Assembly: GCF_012222825.1 (NCBI RefSeq)
Contig: NZ_CP038017.1
Location: 248,001-312,000 of the forward strand
DNA: 64,000 nt
Source: Allofrancisella frigidaquae
GTDB lineage: Bacteria > Pseudomonadota > Gammaproteobacteria > Francisellales > Francisellaceae
Direction of reading: 5' to 3'
The translations under genes were made by a program, and so were the position numbers. This document shows, piece by piece, positions 56,213 through 64,000 of the stretch. How positions within the stretch are numbered: position 1 is the stretch's first letter; each line of letters opens with the position of its first letter. The notes below the pieces were generated by a model. The model was not told where the DNA came from. It was given only the letters and a program-made list of their open reading frames with translations, and searched no databases.

Positions 56213-58435
56213 GTGAGTAACTCTTTGAGAAAAATAGCTATATTACCTGGTGATGGGGTGGGCCAGGAGGTGGTTTCGGCAGCTATGCCTGTGTTTGGAG
56301 CATTATCGCTAGATTTTGACTTTATTTATGGAGAAATAGGATGGGAGTGTTGGAGAAAGGAAGGCAACCCTGTTCCTCAAAAAACATGGGAGATTATAAA
56401 TGAAAGTGATGCCACATTACTAGGAGCAATTACAAGTAAACCATATAAACAAGCAATATCAGAGCTCCCAAGTTATTTAATTGATGATCCTCCTATGTAT
56501 ATTTCTCCAGTTATTCAACTTAGACAGACCTTAGATCTTTTTGCTAATGTCAGACCTATATTTAATATAAATGATGGATCTAAAGATTTTAATTTAGCTG
56601 TAATAAGAGAAAACACAGAAGGGTTGTATTCAGGGTTCGATTATGGTTATTTACCTGATGAGATTAAGTCTATAGTGTCTAGTAACAGTAGGTGGCAAAA
56701 TATAAATTCTGACGAGGCTTGTGCTACATTGAGACTACAAACTAAATTCGGATTAGAAAGGATATTTAAATTTGCTTTTGAGTACGCAAGCAGGCATGGT
56801 CTTAATAAAGTTACCTTGGCAGATAAACCAAATGTAATGCGACATAGTTCGCATTTTGTGAAAACTATTTTTGATAAGATTTCATCAGATTATAGAAATA
56901 TAGAGGCTGAAATTTTAAATGTTGATGCTGTTGGCTTGTGGCTAGTGCGTCGGCCAGAAAATTTTGGTGTAATAGTTGCTGAAAATATGTTTGGGGACAT
57001 CCTTTCAGATGTTGGAGCAGCTGTTATGGGAGGATTAGGTTTTGCTCCAAGTGGTAATTATGGTAATAAAGGTGCCTATTTTGAGCCTGTACATGGAAGT
57101 GCTCCTAGATTATCAGGAAAAAATATAGCAAATCCTTGCGCTATATTCTTGACTATAGCTATGTTATTAGAGAGCTATAATTATACATTACAATCAGAAA
57201 AAATTAAAAAAGCTATAAAAGAAATAATAAAAAAGGGTAAATATTTAACTTATGATATGGGAGGAACTACATCTACTAAAGAGATGGCTCATAGGATAAT
57301 TGATCTAGTAGATTCTCCACTAAGTAGCAAAGTTATTTCGATTATTTCCACGGGTTCTGAGTTAGTCAATGGCGATAGACTAGATACAAATGCACAATAT
57401 TTTTCACAAAAGATCGCCTCCTTAGGAGGTAGTGTCAAAGGACACCAGTTAGTTTCTGATAACCAAAGAGATATTAAGTTAGCAATTGAGTTTGGTTTAA
57501 ATAGTAGTGATTGTGTAATAATTACAGGAGGATTAGGTCCAACTTCTGATGATAAGACAAGAGATGCTGTAGCAGGTGCAACTGGTAAGGAGCTAGTTTT
57601 TGATGAAAAAAGTTGGAAACTTGTTTGTGATAGGTTTAAAAGATTTAATATTTCAGTGCATGATGTAAATAAGCAGCAAGCATTTTTCCCAAAAAGTTCA
57701 GAAATACTAGAAAACCCAAATGGCACTGCAGCTGGATGCAAAATTAATATTAATAATAGGGTCGTTTTTATGTTACCTGGGCCTCCTAGTGAAAATCAAC
57801 CAATGTTTGAAAAATATGTAATACCATATTTAGAAGAACAAAAGTTTTTAATAGAGAGAAAAAGTCTTACATGGAAATTATTGGGAGTTATTGAAGCAGA
57901 TATAGCAGATGATATCGATAGAATAATTTTAGCATCTGAAGTAGAGGTTGCATACAGGTGGAGCTACCCATATATTGATGTAAAGCTTTCTTTTCCAGTA
58001 TCAAGAGAATTTCAATTACAAAATATTATCAGTAAAGTTAATAGGCATTTAGCTAAATATACAGTTTCTAATGATGGAAGAGATAGTAAAACTAGATTAC
58101 TAGATTTTGTAAGTAAAAGTAAATTGAATATAAAAATAATAGACTACCTGACAGATGGAGAGTTAGGGAAACTAGTTGCACCATATATTAGTGACATAAC
58201 AGACGAATCAGAAGAACTTATTTATGTAGAAATGAAAGGCTTAGAGGAATTTAAGAAAAAGCTTCCTTATAGTGGTTCGACTATTCTTGAATGTAATACT
58301 AGGTCTAACAATCTAAATTACTATAATAAACTAAAAATTGCTTATAGAGGTCCAGAAGTTCAAAAATATGCGTTACATTTTGTGTGTCACAGTATCTTAT
58401 CATCTTTAAAAAAAATGTTGGGAGAAAATAAATGA
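56213..58435 (+). CDS. Isopropylmalate-dehydrogenase-like / CinA-domain fusion
   Basis: 740 aa from a GTG start with AAAGGAG upstream. Residues 1-362 form a complete beta-decarboxylating hydroxyacid dehydrogenase: ILPGDGVGQEVV, IRENTEGLYSGF, TLADKPNVMRHS, metal-binding Asps in NMFGDILSDVGAA, and FEPVHGSAPRLSGKNIANP. Residues about 372-640 are a CinA N-terminal (MoCF-fold) domain: ISTGSELVNGDRLDTNAQYF, ITGGLGPTSDDKTRDAV and LPGPPSEN. The last ~100 residues are unassigned. The dehydrogenase type oxidises and decarboxylates 2-hydroxy-3-carboxy acids; CinA domains hydrolyse pyrophosphate bonds such as ADP-ribose. The fusion implies linked steps. It overlaps the next gene by four bases. Confidence 0.85.
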   Translation: MSNSLRKIAILPGDGVGQEVVSAAMPVFGALSLDFDFIYGEIGWECWRKEGNPVPQKTWEIINESDATLLGAITSKPYKQAISELPSYLIDDPPMYISPVIQLRQTLDLFANVRPIFNINDGSKDFNLAVIRENTEGLYSGFDYGYLPDEIKSIVSSNSRWQNINSDEACATLRLQTKFGLERIFKFAFEYASRHGLNKVTLADKPNVMRHSSHFVKTIFDKISSDYRNIEAEILNVDAVGLWLVRRPENFGVIVAENMFGDILSDVGAAVMGGLGFAPSGNYGNKGAYFEPVHGSAPRLSGKNIANPCAIFLTIAMLLESYNYTLQSEKIKKAIKEIIKKGKYLTYDMGGTTSTKEMAHRIIDLVDSPLSSKVISIISTGSELVNGDRLDTNAQYFSQKIASLGGSVKGHQLVSDNQRDIKLAIEFGLNSSDCVIITGGLGPTSDDKTRDAVAGATGKELVFDEKSWKLVCDRFKRFNISVHDVNKQQAFFPKSSEILENPNGTAAGCKININNRVVFMLPGPPSENQPMFEKYVIPYLEEQKFLIERKSLTWKLLGVIEADIADDIDRIILASEVEVAYRWSYPYIDVKLSFPVSREFQLQNIISKVNRHLAKYTVSNDGRDSKTRLLDFVSKSKLNIKIIDYLTDGELGKLVAPYISDITDESEELIYVEMKGLEEFKKKLPYSGSTILECNTRSNNLNYYNKLKIAYRGPEVQKYALHFVCHSILSSLKKMLGENK

Positions 58436-59088
58436 AGCTTGAGCAGGTTAAACATGAATTTTCTAAACTAACTACATCAGTAGTTTCTGACGCCTTAGAT
58501 AGCTTAGGTATTAAGGATCGAGTTACCGGGTTTAGTGTAAGAAGCTCAAATAATACTTTAATAGGTTTTGCTTACACAGTTAAATATGATCTTTTAGATG
58601 AGGATAAAGACTTTCAAAATGCTGGCAATTATATTGATAATGTAGCAGAAGACGAAATAATACTAATAGATAATGCGGCAAGAGATTGGTGTACAACATG
58701 GGGAGGGATACTAACTAGAGTTTCGACATTAAGAAAGATCGGTGGAGCTATTATTTACGGTGCAGTTAGAGATATAGAAGAAATAGAAAGCTCAAACTTA
58801 CCAGTTTATAGTAGTCATGTCTTTATGGCTTCTGGGAAAAATCGTGTCAAAAAGGTTGCCGAGAAGTGTTGTGTAAAAATGGGGGATGTTTTAGTTAGCC
58901 ATGGAGATCTTGTTTTTGGTGATAAAAATGGAATCCTTTTTATACCTAAGGATAAAATTAAAGAGGTTTGTAAAAGAGCAAGGTGTATAGAGGAAACAGA
59001 AAAGAAAATCATAGAAGCTATAGAATTGGGAATGGGTCTATCAGAGGCTAGATCTAAGTTTAATTATGCGCAGCCATGGAACTCATAA
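58432..59088 (+). CDS. RraA-family protein (aldolase/decarboxylase type)
   Basis: A 218-aa protein of the RraA/HMG aldolase superfamily. SVVSDALDSLGIKDRVTGF is at the N terminus. GGILTRVSTLRKIGGAIIYG is followed by AVRDIEEI, whose Arg-Asp pair binds Mg and oxoacid in the aldolase members. GDVLVSHGDLVFGDKNGILF matches the conserved C-terminal block. Family members cleave 4-hydroxy-4-methyl-2-oxoglutarate-type acids or decarboxylate oxaloacetate; others inhibit RNase E. The operon setting favours the carbon-carbon lyase role. ATGA overlap with the upstream fusion gene indicates translational coupling. Confidence 0.8.
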   Translation: MKLEQVKHEFSKLTTSVVSDALDSLGIKDRVTGFSVRSSNNTLIGFAYTVKYDLLDEDKDFQNAGNYIDNVAEDEIILIDNAARDWCTTWGGILTRVSTLRKIGGAIIYGAVRDIEEIESSNLPVYSSHVFMASGKNRVKKVAEKCCVKMGDVLVSHGDLVFGDKNGILFIPKDKIKEVCKRARCIEETEKKIIEAIELGMGLSEARSKFNYAQPWNS

Positions 59089-59089
59089 A

Positions 59090-59941
59090 ATGCAGAACAT
59101 AAATTTTATTGATATACACTACCATGCATCTCCAGATCTATTTTTAAGAAGAGAGAATTCAATTTCAGCTGGAAAAAAATACCAAGATCTGGGTGGAGCA
59201 GTAATTCTAAAGAGCCATTTAGGATCAACAGTTCAGGCAGCTGAAATTGCAAGAACTCAAGGTTTACCAGTGCTACCATCAATAGTCTTAAACAATATTG
59301 CTGGAGGGTTAAGTAGAAAAACCATTTTACATGCTTTATCGGAATATACATATGCTGATAGGTTACGAATACTTGTCCATTTACCTACTTTAAGAAAAAC
59401 TCAACATAAGAGTAAGTTAATTAGATCGTATAGTAATCAATGGGCTGAAAAGTATGCATCAGAGCCATCCTCTATTTGCATTAAAAATACACTAAAAGAG
59501 GATGTAATTGATATATTAAAGATGAGTAAAGACTATCCAATAGTAGTTACAAGTGGTCATGCAAGTAAAAATGAAATTTTGTTATTGTTAGAAGAGTGTG
59601 CAAAATTAAAAGTTGATAAATTTATGCTCAATCAACCAGCAAACCCTATGACTGGGTTAACAGCTAAAGAACTATTGGTTTTATTAGACCAATATCGATT
59701 TTTATGGGTTGAGCAGTGTGCTTTAACCTATACATTAAAATATCAATCGTGGGATGATATGGTGGAGGTTTTAAAAAATGTTCCAAGAGTGATATATAGC
59801 TCAGACTTTGGACAAAAGTCTCAACCTAGTATCGCTGACTGGTATCTAAAATCAAAAGAGTGGTTTGAGAGTATGAAGTTAAGTAAAAAACGGATTAAAG
59901 ATATTACTCTTAGTAACCCGTTACAACTGTTAAAAGTTTAA
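59090..59941 (+). CDS. Metal-dependent amidohydrolase-like protein (DUF6282-like)
   Basis: 283 aa from ATG 59090, one base after the previous stop; an upstream Met at 59066 would overlap it. Possible metal ligands are arranged as in amidohydrolases: HxH in FIDIHYHASPDLFLRR, His in ILKSHLGSTVQAAEI, His in VVTSGHASKNE and Asp in VIYSSDFGQKSQPS. The family is largely uncharacterised; related enzymes hydrolyse amides, lactones or decarboxylate acids. It sits between RraA and the exporter, so it may finish or release the pathway product. Confidence 0.7.
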   Translation: MQNINFIDIHYHASPDLFLRRENSISAGKKYQDLGGAVILKSHLGSTVQAAEIARTQGLPVLPSIVLNNIAGGLSRKTILHALSEYTYADRLRILVHLPTLRKTQHKSKLIRSYSNQWAEKYASEPSSICIKNTLKEDVIDILKMSKDYPIVVTSGHASKNEILLLLEECAKLKVDKFMLNQPANPMTGLTAKELLVLLDQYRFLWVEQCALTYTLKYQSWDDMVEVLKNVPRVIYSSDFGQKSQPSIADWYLKSKEWFESMKLSKKRIKDITLSNPLQLLKV

Positions 59942-59952
59942 GGTAAAATGTT

Positions 59953-61146
59953 ATGAAAAATAATATAATTTTTTTGTTTATTATAGGGTTGATGTGTGCA
60001 ATAGGCTTAATCGCAACAGATATTTATATACCTGTTTTGCCACAGATTGGTAATTATTTTGAGACTTCTCAACACTCGTTACAGTTAACTTTAAGTGTAT
60101 ATTTGTTTGGCTTAGCTATATCACAATTAATCTATGGTCCATTAAGTGATAGGTATGGTAGAAGACCTATTATATTAATGGGCATGGTAATTTTTGTTAT
60201 TGGTACATTTTTATGTATGTTATCGGTTTCTATTAATATGTTTATTGCTTCAAGGCTTCTACAAGCTATAGGAGCAAGCTCAGGTATGGTTATAGGCAGA
60301 GCTGTTGTTGGTGATACTTACACCAAACAAGAATCAGCAAAGATCTTTACAGTTATATTTCCAATAGTTGGACTGTCTCCAGCTATATCTCCAGTAATAG
60401 GTGGGTTAATAGGAAGTATCGCAAATTGGAGGATTATTTTTGCTTTCGTAGTGCTACTTTCGAGCATTTTATTCCTTATGATAATTTTATTTTTACATGA
60501 AACAAAATCTCGAGAGAATAGAGTATCTATTCATCCTAAAATTATATTTGGTTATTATAAAGAATTATTTTTTTGTAAAAACTTTTGGGCCTATACATCG
60601 ATAGTATGCTTTGCATATATTACTTATTTTGGTTACATAGCAGAATCGCCTTTTTTATTTCACCACTTTAAGTATACAGCTATAGAAATTAGTTTTTTCT
60701 ACGTTTCACTATCACTTAGTTATTTATTTGGAAATCAAGTAGCAAAGCGTTTACTATCGTTTATGTGTATAGATCGGACTATTTTTATAGGGTACGGCTT
60801 TTTTGGATTGGGTGGAATAATGTTTATTGTACTTAACCATGGGGTAAGCTTTACTCCTGTTGATTTAATATTGCCAGCTACAATATTAACATTTGGTAAT
60901 GGTTTTTTACTTCCTTTGGGAACAGCAGGGCTTGTTAGTAGCTTTGAAAAAATATCAGGTTATGCTTCTGGATTAATGGGAACTATGCAGTTAAGTAGTG
61001 CAGCACTCTCAGTTTATTTAGTAGGTATATTAAGTAAGACAAATATAACAGCCTTTACAATATATATGTTACTTGCTACTTTTACAGGTTTTAGTTTGTT
61101 TTTATTCCTGGTTCCAGTTTTCTCTAAATTTAAGAAGGTGGCTTAG
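59953..61146 (+). CDS. MFS exporter, Bcr/CflA-like
   Basis: A 397-aa transporter with 12 predicted helices. The signature loop 2-3 is IYGPLSDRYGRRPIILMGMV. LIATDIYIPVLPQIGNYF in helix 1 and LQAIGASSGMVIGRAVVGDT in helix 4 (antiporter motif C-like region) are typical of Bcr/CflA drug or metabolite:H+ antiporters. As the last gene of the operon, 11 bp after the amidohydrolase, it probably exports the product of the five preceding genes. Francisella siderophore export also uses an MFS protein, but no siderophore synthetase is present here. Confidence 0.85.
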   Translation: MKNNIIFLFIIGLMCAIGLIATDIYIPVLPQIGNYFETSQHSLQLTLSVYLFGLAISQLIYGPLSDRYGRRPIILMGMVIFVIGTFLCMLSVSINMFIASRLLQAIGASSGMVIGRAVVGDTYTKQESAKIFTVIFPIVGLSPAISPVIGGLIGSIANWRIIFAFVVLLSSILFLMIILFLHETKSRENRVSIHPKIIFGYYKELFFCKNFWAYTSIVCFAYITYFGYIAESPFLFHHFKYTAIEISFFYVSLSLSYLFGNQVAKRLLSFMCIDRTIFIGYGFFGLGGIMFIVLNHGVSFTPVDLILPATILTFGNGFLLPLGTAGLVSSFEKISGYASGLMGTMQLSSAALSVYLVGILSKTNITAFTIYMLLATFTGFSLFLFLVPVFSKFKKVA

Positions 61147-61349
61147 GAACAGTTGTCAATTAAACTTACATTTGACTTGTTTTTCATATTCTCAACAAAC
61201 TGCGTAAGTTCAAATTAACATGTTAAATGTTAGATTGTAGTCCAGAAAATTTAAAATAGTTTAAAGTTTTTATTTAATATTAATTATATAAATATTAGTA
61301 TACTTTTTGTTTAAATTGCTTTATAATTTTAAATAAAAACTATTTATTT

Positions 61350-63476
61350 ATGAAATATAAAATATTTAAAGATTTATTTAATGCATTGGAAGATTATAAA
61401 AATACTAGGAAGAAGGGATTAAATTATAAAGGAGGAATAATAGGAGATCTGTTTGGCAGCCCCTCAAAAACTGAAAAACTTAGTGCTGTTGATGCCTACT
61501 GGAATTTTATAACAGTAGGAGATTTGGTACCAGGAGATGTTGATATTAAATTTTTACAACATGGAACTTTAGGAGGGAGGATATTACCTCTATTAAACCA
61601 ACTTGGTTTTAAAAATGTATCAGAATCAATAAAAGGATTTCCAAATATTAGAGATTTATATATAGCATATTTGCCTCAAAATGAAGACTATGAGAGAACA
61701 GTAAATAAAGAAGAAGTAAAGTTGCAAATTTCTAGAAATTCTCAATTGATTAATGAAATTAGAGTAGAGCAGTCTAAGTTAGGTAATAGTATTGATATGA
61801 AAAAACATACTCGAAGACAGTCATTATCTAATCCAATTCTATCTAAATTAGAAGAAGGTCGGCCGCTTATTATGTTGCAGGAAGATTATCCGCGTGCACG
61901 CAGAAAATCATTAGATATTAAATACAATCTAAATAATTTAATAGGCTCTCATATCAAAGCCTCCACCGGTCATATTTTTACAGGACTTGAGTTTGAATTG
62001 GCATGCATTACTGAATATGCACAAAATTCTCCAGCTGAATTTTATAAAGATCATAAAGTCGTAGCAATTTTTGAACCTAAAGAATATTTCCAAGAAGCGT
62101 TAGAAACTGATGCTGGTAACACCTTGGAGTATGTAACCTCGCCGAGGTATATTAAGAAAGATGACTACTTAGAAAGAGTTTTATATATATGTGTATTAGT
62201 TTATATTTGGATACATAAAGAAATATTTGGTTATGCTCCAAACATTCAGCAGCATAAAATTTGGCATAAGCAGTATGCTAAAAACGATGTTAGAGTAAGA
62301 GGATTCACCGATAGATTGGGGGAATTCTTTAGTAAACATGTCAGATATAATCTTGACGTGGTAAATAAACAAGCTCTTAACTCAAAAATTAAACCAGTTG
62401 CTAAAAGTGATTCAGGTGCCGAATTTCAATTTAACTTAAGTAGTGATACGATACCGGTCAATATAAAAGGTGAGCTATTTACTAACACTAAAAAGTATTA
62501 CCCAAATAAGTTAAAAGAAATAAAGAAAGTATTTCCAATGTTAGATGATTATGTGCTATTGGGTATAATTACATATATTAGGCAAATACCCTATATGATT
62601 TTGGAAGTTATACATAGCGAGAGTACAGATACAAAATATACGTATAGAAATTATACTAGGGCTCTTAATATTTTAGCTCATTATGTTAAGCTTGGGCTTG
62701 TTGATACAATGAACCTTGATAAGTTTACTCCAGTAAAGATATCTCAATTGCATAAGAAAATGATCAATAACCCTGAGAAATTCATTTATGAGAAAGATAG
62801 GCCAAGAAACCTTGAAGATATTTACAAAACACCGTATGGCAACACTTTCTTTGTAAAAACTAGACCACAACAGCTGGTAACTAATGTGTACGTTAGTGCT
62901 CCAAAAGATTACAATCATTTTTGGTTAAAATGTAGTTTGGCAGAGTTTCTAAAACAGAGTTGTAAATTACAATTGATAAACTATAATGCTAATAAACTTA
63001 AAGAGATAGCTATAGAAATTATAAAATATACAAGGGCATATAAACTGCTTAGTGAGCTTTATGAATACTCTAAGGATATAACAATGCCTGAGTGTAGTGT
63101 ATTAAAAAGTGATTTGAAAACTATAATCAATAATATGATAGAACTTTTAGTAAAAGATATTGACACTTTTGCCAGTTTCGATAAAAATAAGTATTATAAG
63201 AAAGAATTAGGTCAGTTAAAAAGAATTAACGAATATAAAACTATTGGTGCTAGGCAGGATACTTATATTAAAAGCGATAATATCGTTATGGAGTCAAGAG
63301 CTGTGAGTGCGTTATATAAACAAAACCCGAGAAAAGCGTGGTTTCATGATTTAATGGATAAAGTTAGCCAATCAGACAACCCTAGCTTTAATACGTACGG
63401 TGAGATAATAAATTACGTTAATGAGCTTGATAGTGATAGGATTTCGGCTTTCAAATCATTACTTTCAAAAAAATAA
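61350..63476 (+). CDS. Orphan 708-aa protein, possibly amidoligase-like
   Basis: One long open frame, no signal peptide or membrane helix. Two blocks recall glutamine-synthetase-fold amidoligases: G-L-E-F-E at 212-216 in HIFTGLEFELACI, and ETDAGNTLEYVTSPRYI (252-268), like the D...xE-V-xS-P strand that binds metal and ATP. A third candidate is SGAEFQFNLS near 378. N- and C-terminal regions are helical and unmatched. There is no clear ribosome site before the ATG. It stands between the operon and ung, and base composition is very AT-rich. The amidoligase idea is low confidence; it may equally be a novel effector family. Confidence 0.5.
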   Translation: MKYKIFKDLFNALEDYKNTRKKGLNYKGGIIGDLFGSPSKTEKLSAVDAYWNFITVGDLVPGDVDIKFLQHGTLGGRILPLLNQLGFKNVSESIKGFPNIRDLYIAYLPQNEDYERTVNKEEVKLQISRNSQLINEIRVEQSKLGNSIDMKKHTRRQSLSNPILSKLEEGRPLIMLQEDYPRARRKSLDIKYNLNNLIGSHIKASTGHIFTGLEFELACITEYAQNSPAEFYKDHKVVAIFEPKEYFQEALETDAGNTLEYVTSPRYIKKDDYLERVLYICVLVYIWIHKEIFGYAPNIQQHKIWHKQYAKNDVRVRGFTDRLGEFFSKHVRYNLDVVNKQALNSKIKPVAKSDSGAEFQFNLSSDTIPVNIKGELFTNTKKYYPNKLKEIKKVFPMLDDYVLLGIITYIRQIPYMILEVIHSESTDTKYTYRNYTRALNILAHYVKLGLVDTMNLDKFTPVKISQLHKKMINNPEKFIYEKDRPRNLEDIYKTPYGNTFFVKTRPQQLVTNVYVSAPKDYNHFWLKCSLAEFLKQSCKLQLINYNANKLKEIAIEIIKYTRAYKLLSELYEYSKDITMPECSVLKSDLKTIINNMIELLVKDIDTFASFDKNKYYKKELGQLKRINEYKTIGARQDTYIKSDNIVMESRAVSALYKQNPRKAWFHDLMDKVSQSDNPSFNTYGEIINYVNELDSDRISAFKSLLSKK

Positions 63477-63573
63477 AGAGCAAAGTTTAGTATTATCTAT
63501 ATCTAATAAAAATTATACTTTATAATTATAATCAATCTTTATACTTATTGTTGGGAGTCGGTTTAAACTAGAT

Positions 63574-64000
63574 ATGACCTGGTCAGATATTTTATCAGAA
63601 GAGAAACAAAAATCTTATTTTAAGCAAATATTAGAATTTTTAGCTAGTGAGGAAAATAAAGGTAAAGTTATATTTCCAGCTAAAGAGAATATTTTTAACG
63701 CTTTTAAGTATACTAAATTAGAAGATTTAAAAGTGGTAATTCTTGGTCAAGATCCATATCATAATTATAATCAAGCTCATGGCTTAGCATTTTCAGTGCA
63801 AAAGGGAGTTGATATCCCACCGTCTTTACGTAACATGTACAAAGAGCTTGCACGTAGTGTTCCAGAGTTTGAAATTCCAAATCATGGTTGCTTAGTCGAT
63901 TGGGCAAAGCAAGGGGTATTTTTGTTAAACACAACTTTAACTGTAGAGGCTCATAAGGCAAACTCACATAAAGACATTGGCTGGGAAACTTTTACAGATA
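63574..64000 (+). CDS. ung: Uracil-DNA glycosylase (partial, cut by window end)
   Basis: The first 142 codons of Ung, which removes uracil from DNA. The catalytic water-activating loop is [20 protein letters not shown], with the Asp and Tyr. [11 protein letters not shown] is the minor-groove serine loop region. [19 protein letters not shown] contains the uracil-specific Asn and the family block. The leucine-loop HPSPLS part lies beyond 64000. The start MTWSDIL is typical of the family. No lesion is visible. Confidence 0.96.
   Translation, partial: MTWSDILSEEKQKSYFKQILEFLASEENKGKVIFPAKENIFNAFKYTKLEDLKVVILGQDPYHNYNQAHGLAFSVQKGVDIPPSLRNMYKELARSVPEFEIPNHGCLVDWAKQGVFLLNTTLTVEAHKANSHKDIGWETFTD

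Noticed and set aside
59066-59089. Upstream Met start for the amidohydrolase gene
   Set aside because: It would overlap the RraA-family gene by 23 bp and add non-conserved residues before the FIDIHYH motif; ATG 59090 fits better.
54564-61146. Siderophore (rhizoferrin-type) operon
   Set aside because: An MFS exporter is present, but there is no NIS synthetase, PLP decarboxylase or receptor gene, so the siderophore label is not supported.

Overview
The window reads as a chromosomal segment of a Francisella-type gammaproteobacterium. The DNA is strongly AT-rich, with A/T-ending codons. The housekeeping genes (groESL, gdhA, relA, mutS, accA, trpS, aceEF-lpdA, ung) look gammaproteobacterial. The insertion sequences resemble the IS982 and IS5 elements known from Francisella. 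Species cannot be fixed by eye. The intact accessory operon and the several decayed islands fit an environmental or fish-associated lineage at least as well as F. tularensis, but that is inference.

Layout. 1-950 is a decayed toxin-antitoxin locus plus an IS982 end, lying just past the 3' end of tRNA-Arg(CCG). 1.3-2.1 kb holds a YopT/C58-like cysteine protease candidate. 2.3-4.3 kb is groES-groEL. 4.4-8.1 kb has an APC permease and a type II NADH dehydrogenase whose 3' end is cut by a complete IS982 element with an 8-bp target duplication. 8.1-13.8 kb carries an SDR, an HTH protein, a BaiN-like flavoprotein, gdhA and a second APC permease. 13.8-18 kb contains a J-domain/alkyltransferase fusion, two secreted proteins of unknown function and a CbpA-type DnaJ; the fusion arose by an inverted copy of the dnaJ-like gene's 5' end. 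18-30 kb is core: aromatic amino acid permeases, rnpB, relA, rsmJ, xerC, secB, mutS. 30-35.7 kb has accA followed by a minor-pilin operon and murQ. 35.7-43.2 kb holds a secreted GGCT-like protein, an NhaP-type antiporter, a PAPS-reductase-like protein, trpS, two tRNAs, coaE, midA and a phosphohexomutase.

43.3-46.6 kb is a graveyard island: a polyketide-synthase start fragment, an IS5 relic, an apparently intact YefM-YoeB system, an IS200/IS605 tnpB relic with its right-end hairpins, an IS982 relic, and an unrecognised 491-aa gene. 46.9-52.6 kb is the pyruvate dehydrogenase operon. 52.9-63.5 kb is a second accessory region: a frameshifted transglutaminase/papain-like protein, a tight six-gene operon (54.6-61.1 kb) and a 708-aa orphan that may be amidoligase-like. 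ung runs off the right edge.

The best candidate for an undescribed system is the 54.6-61.1 kb operon. It encodes a DRE-TIM aldolase, an alpha/beta-hydrolase-like protein without a nucleophile serine, an isopropylmalate-dehydrogenase/CinA fusion, an RraA-family protein, a metal-dependent amidohydrolase and a Bcr/CflA-type exporter. Together these suggest building or remodelling a hydroxy- or oxo-carboxylic acid and exporting it. The product is unknown. The other strong points are the YopT-like protease, the J-domain/MGMT fusion and the IS-truncated ndh.
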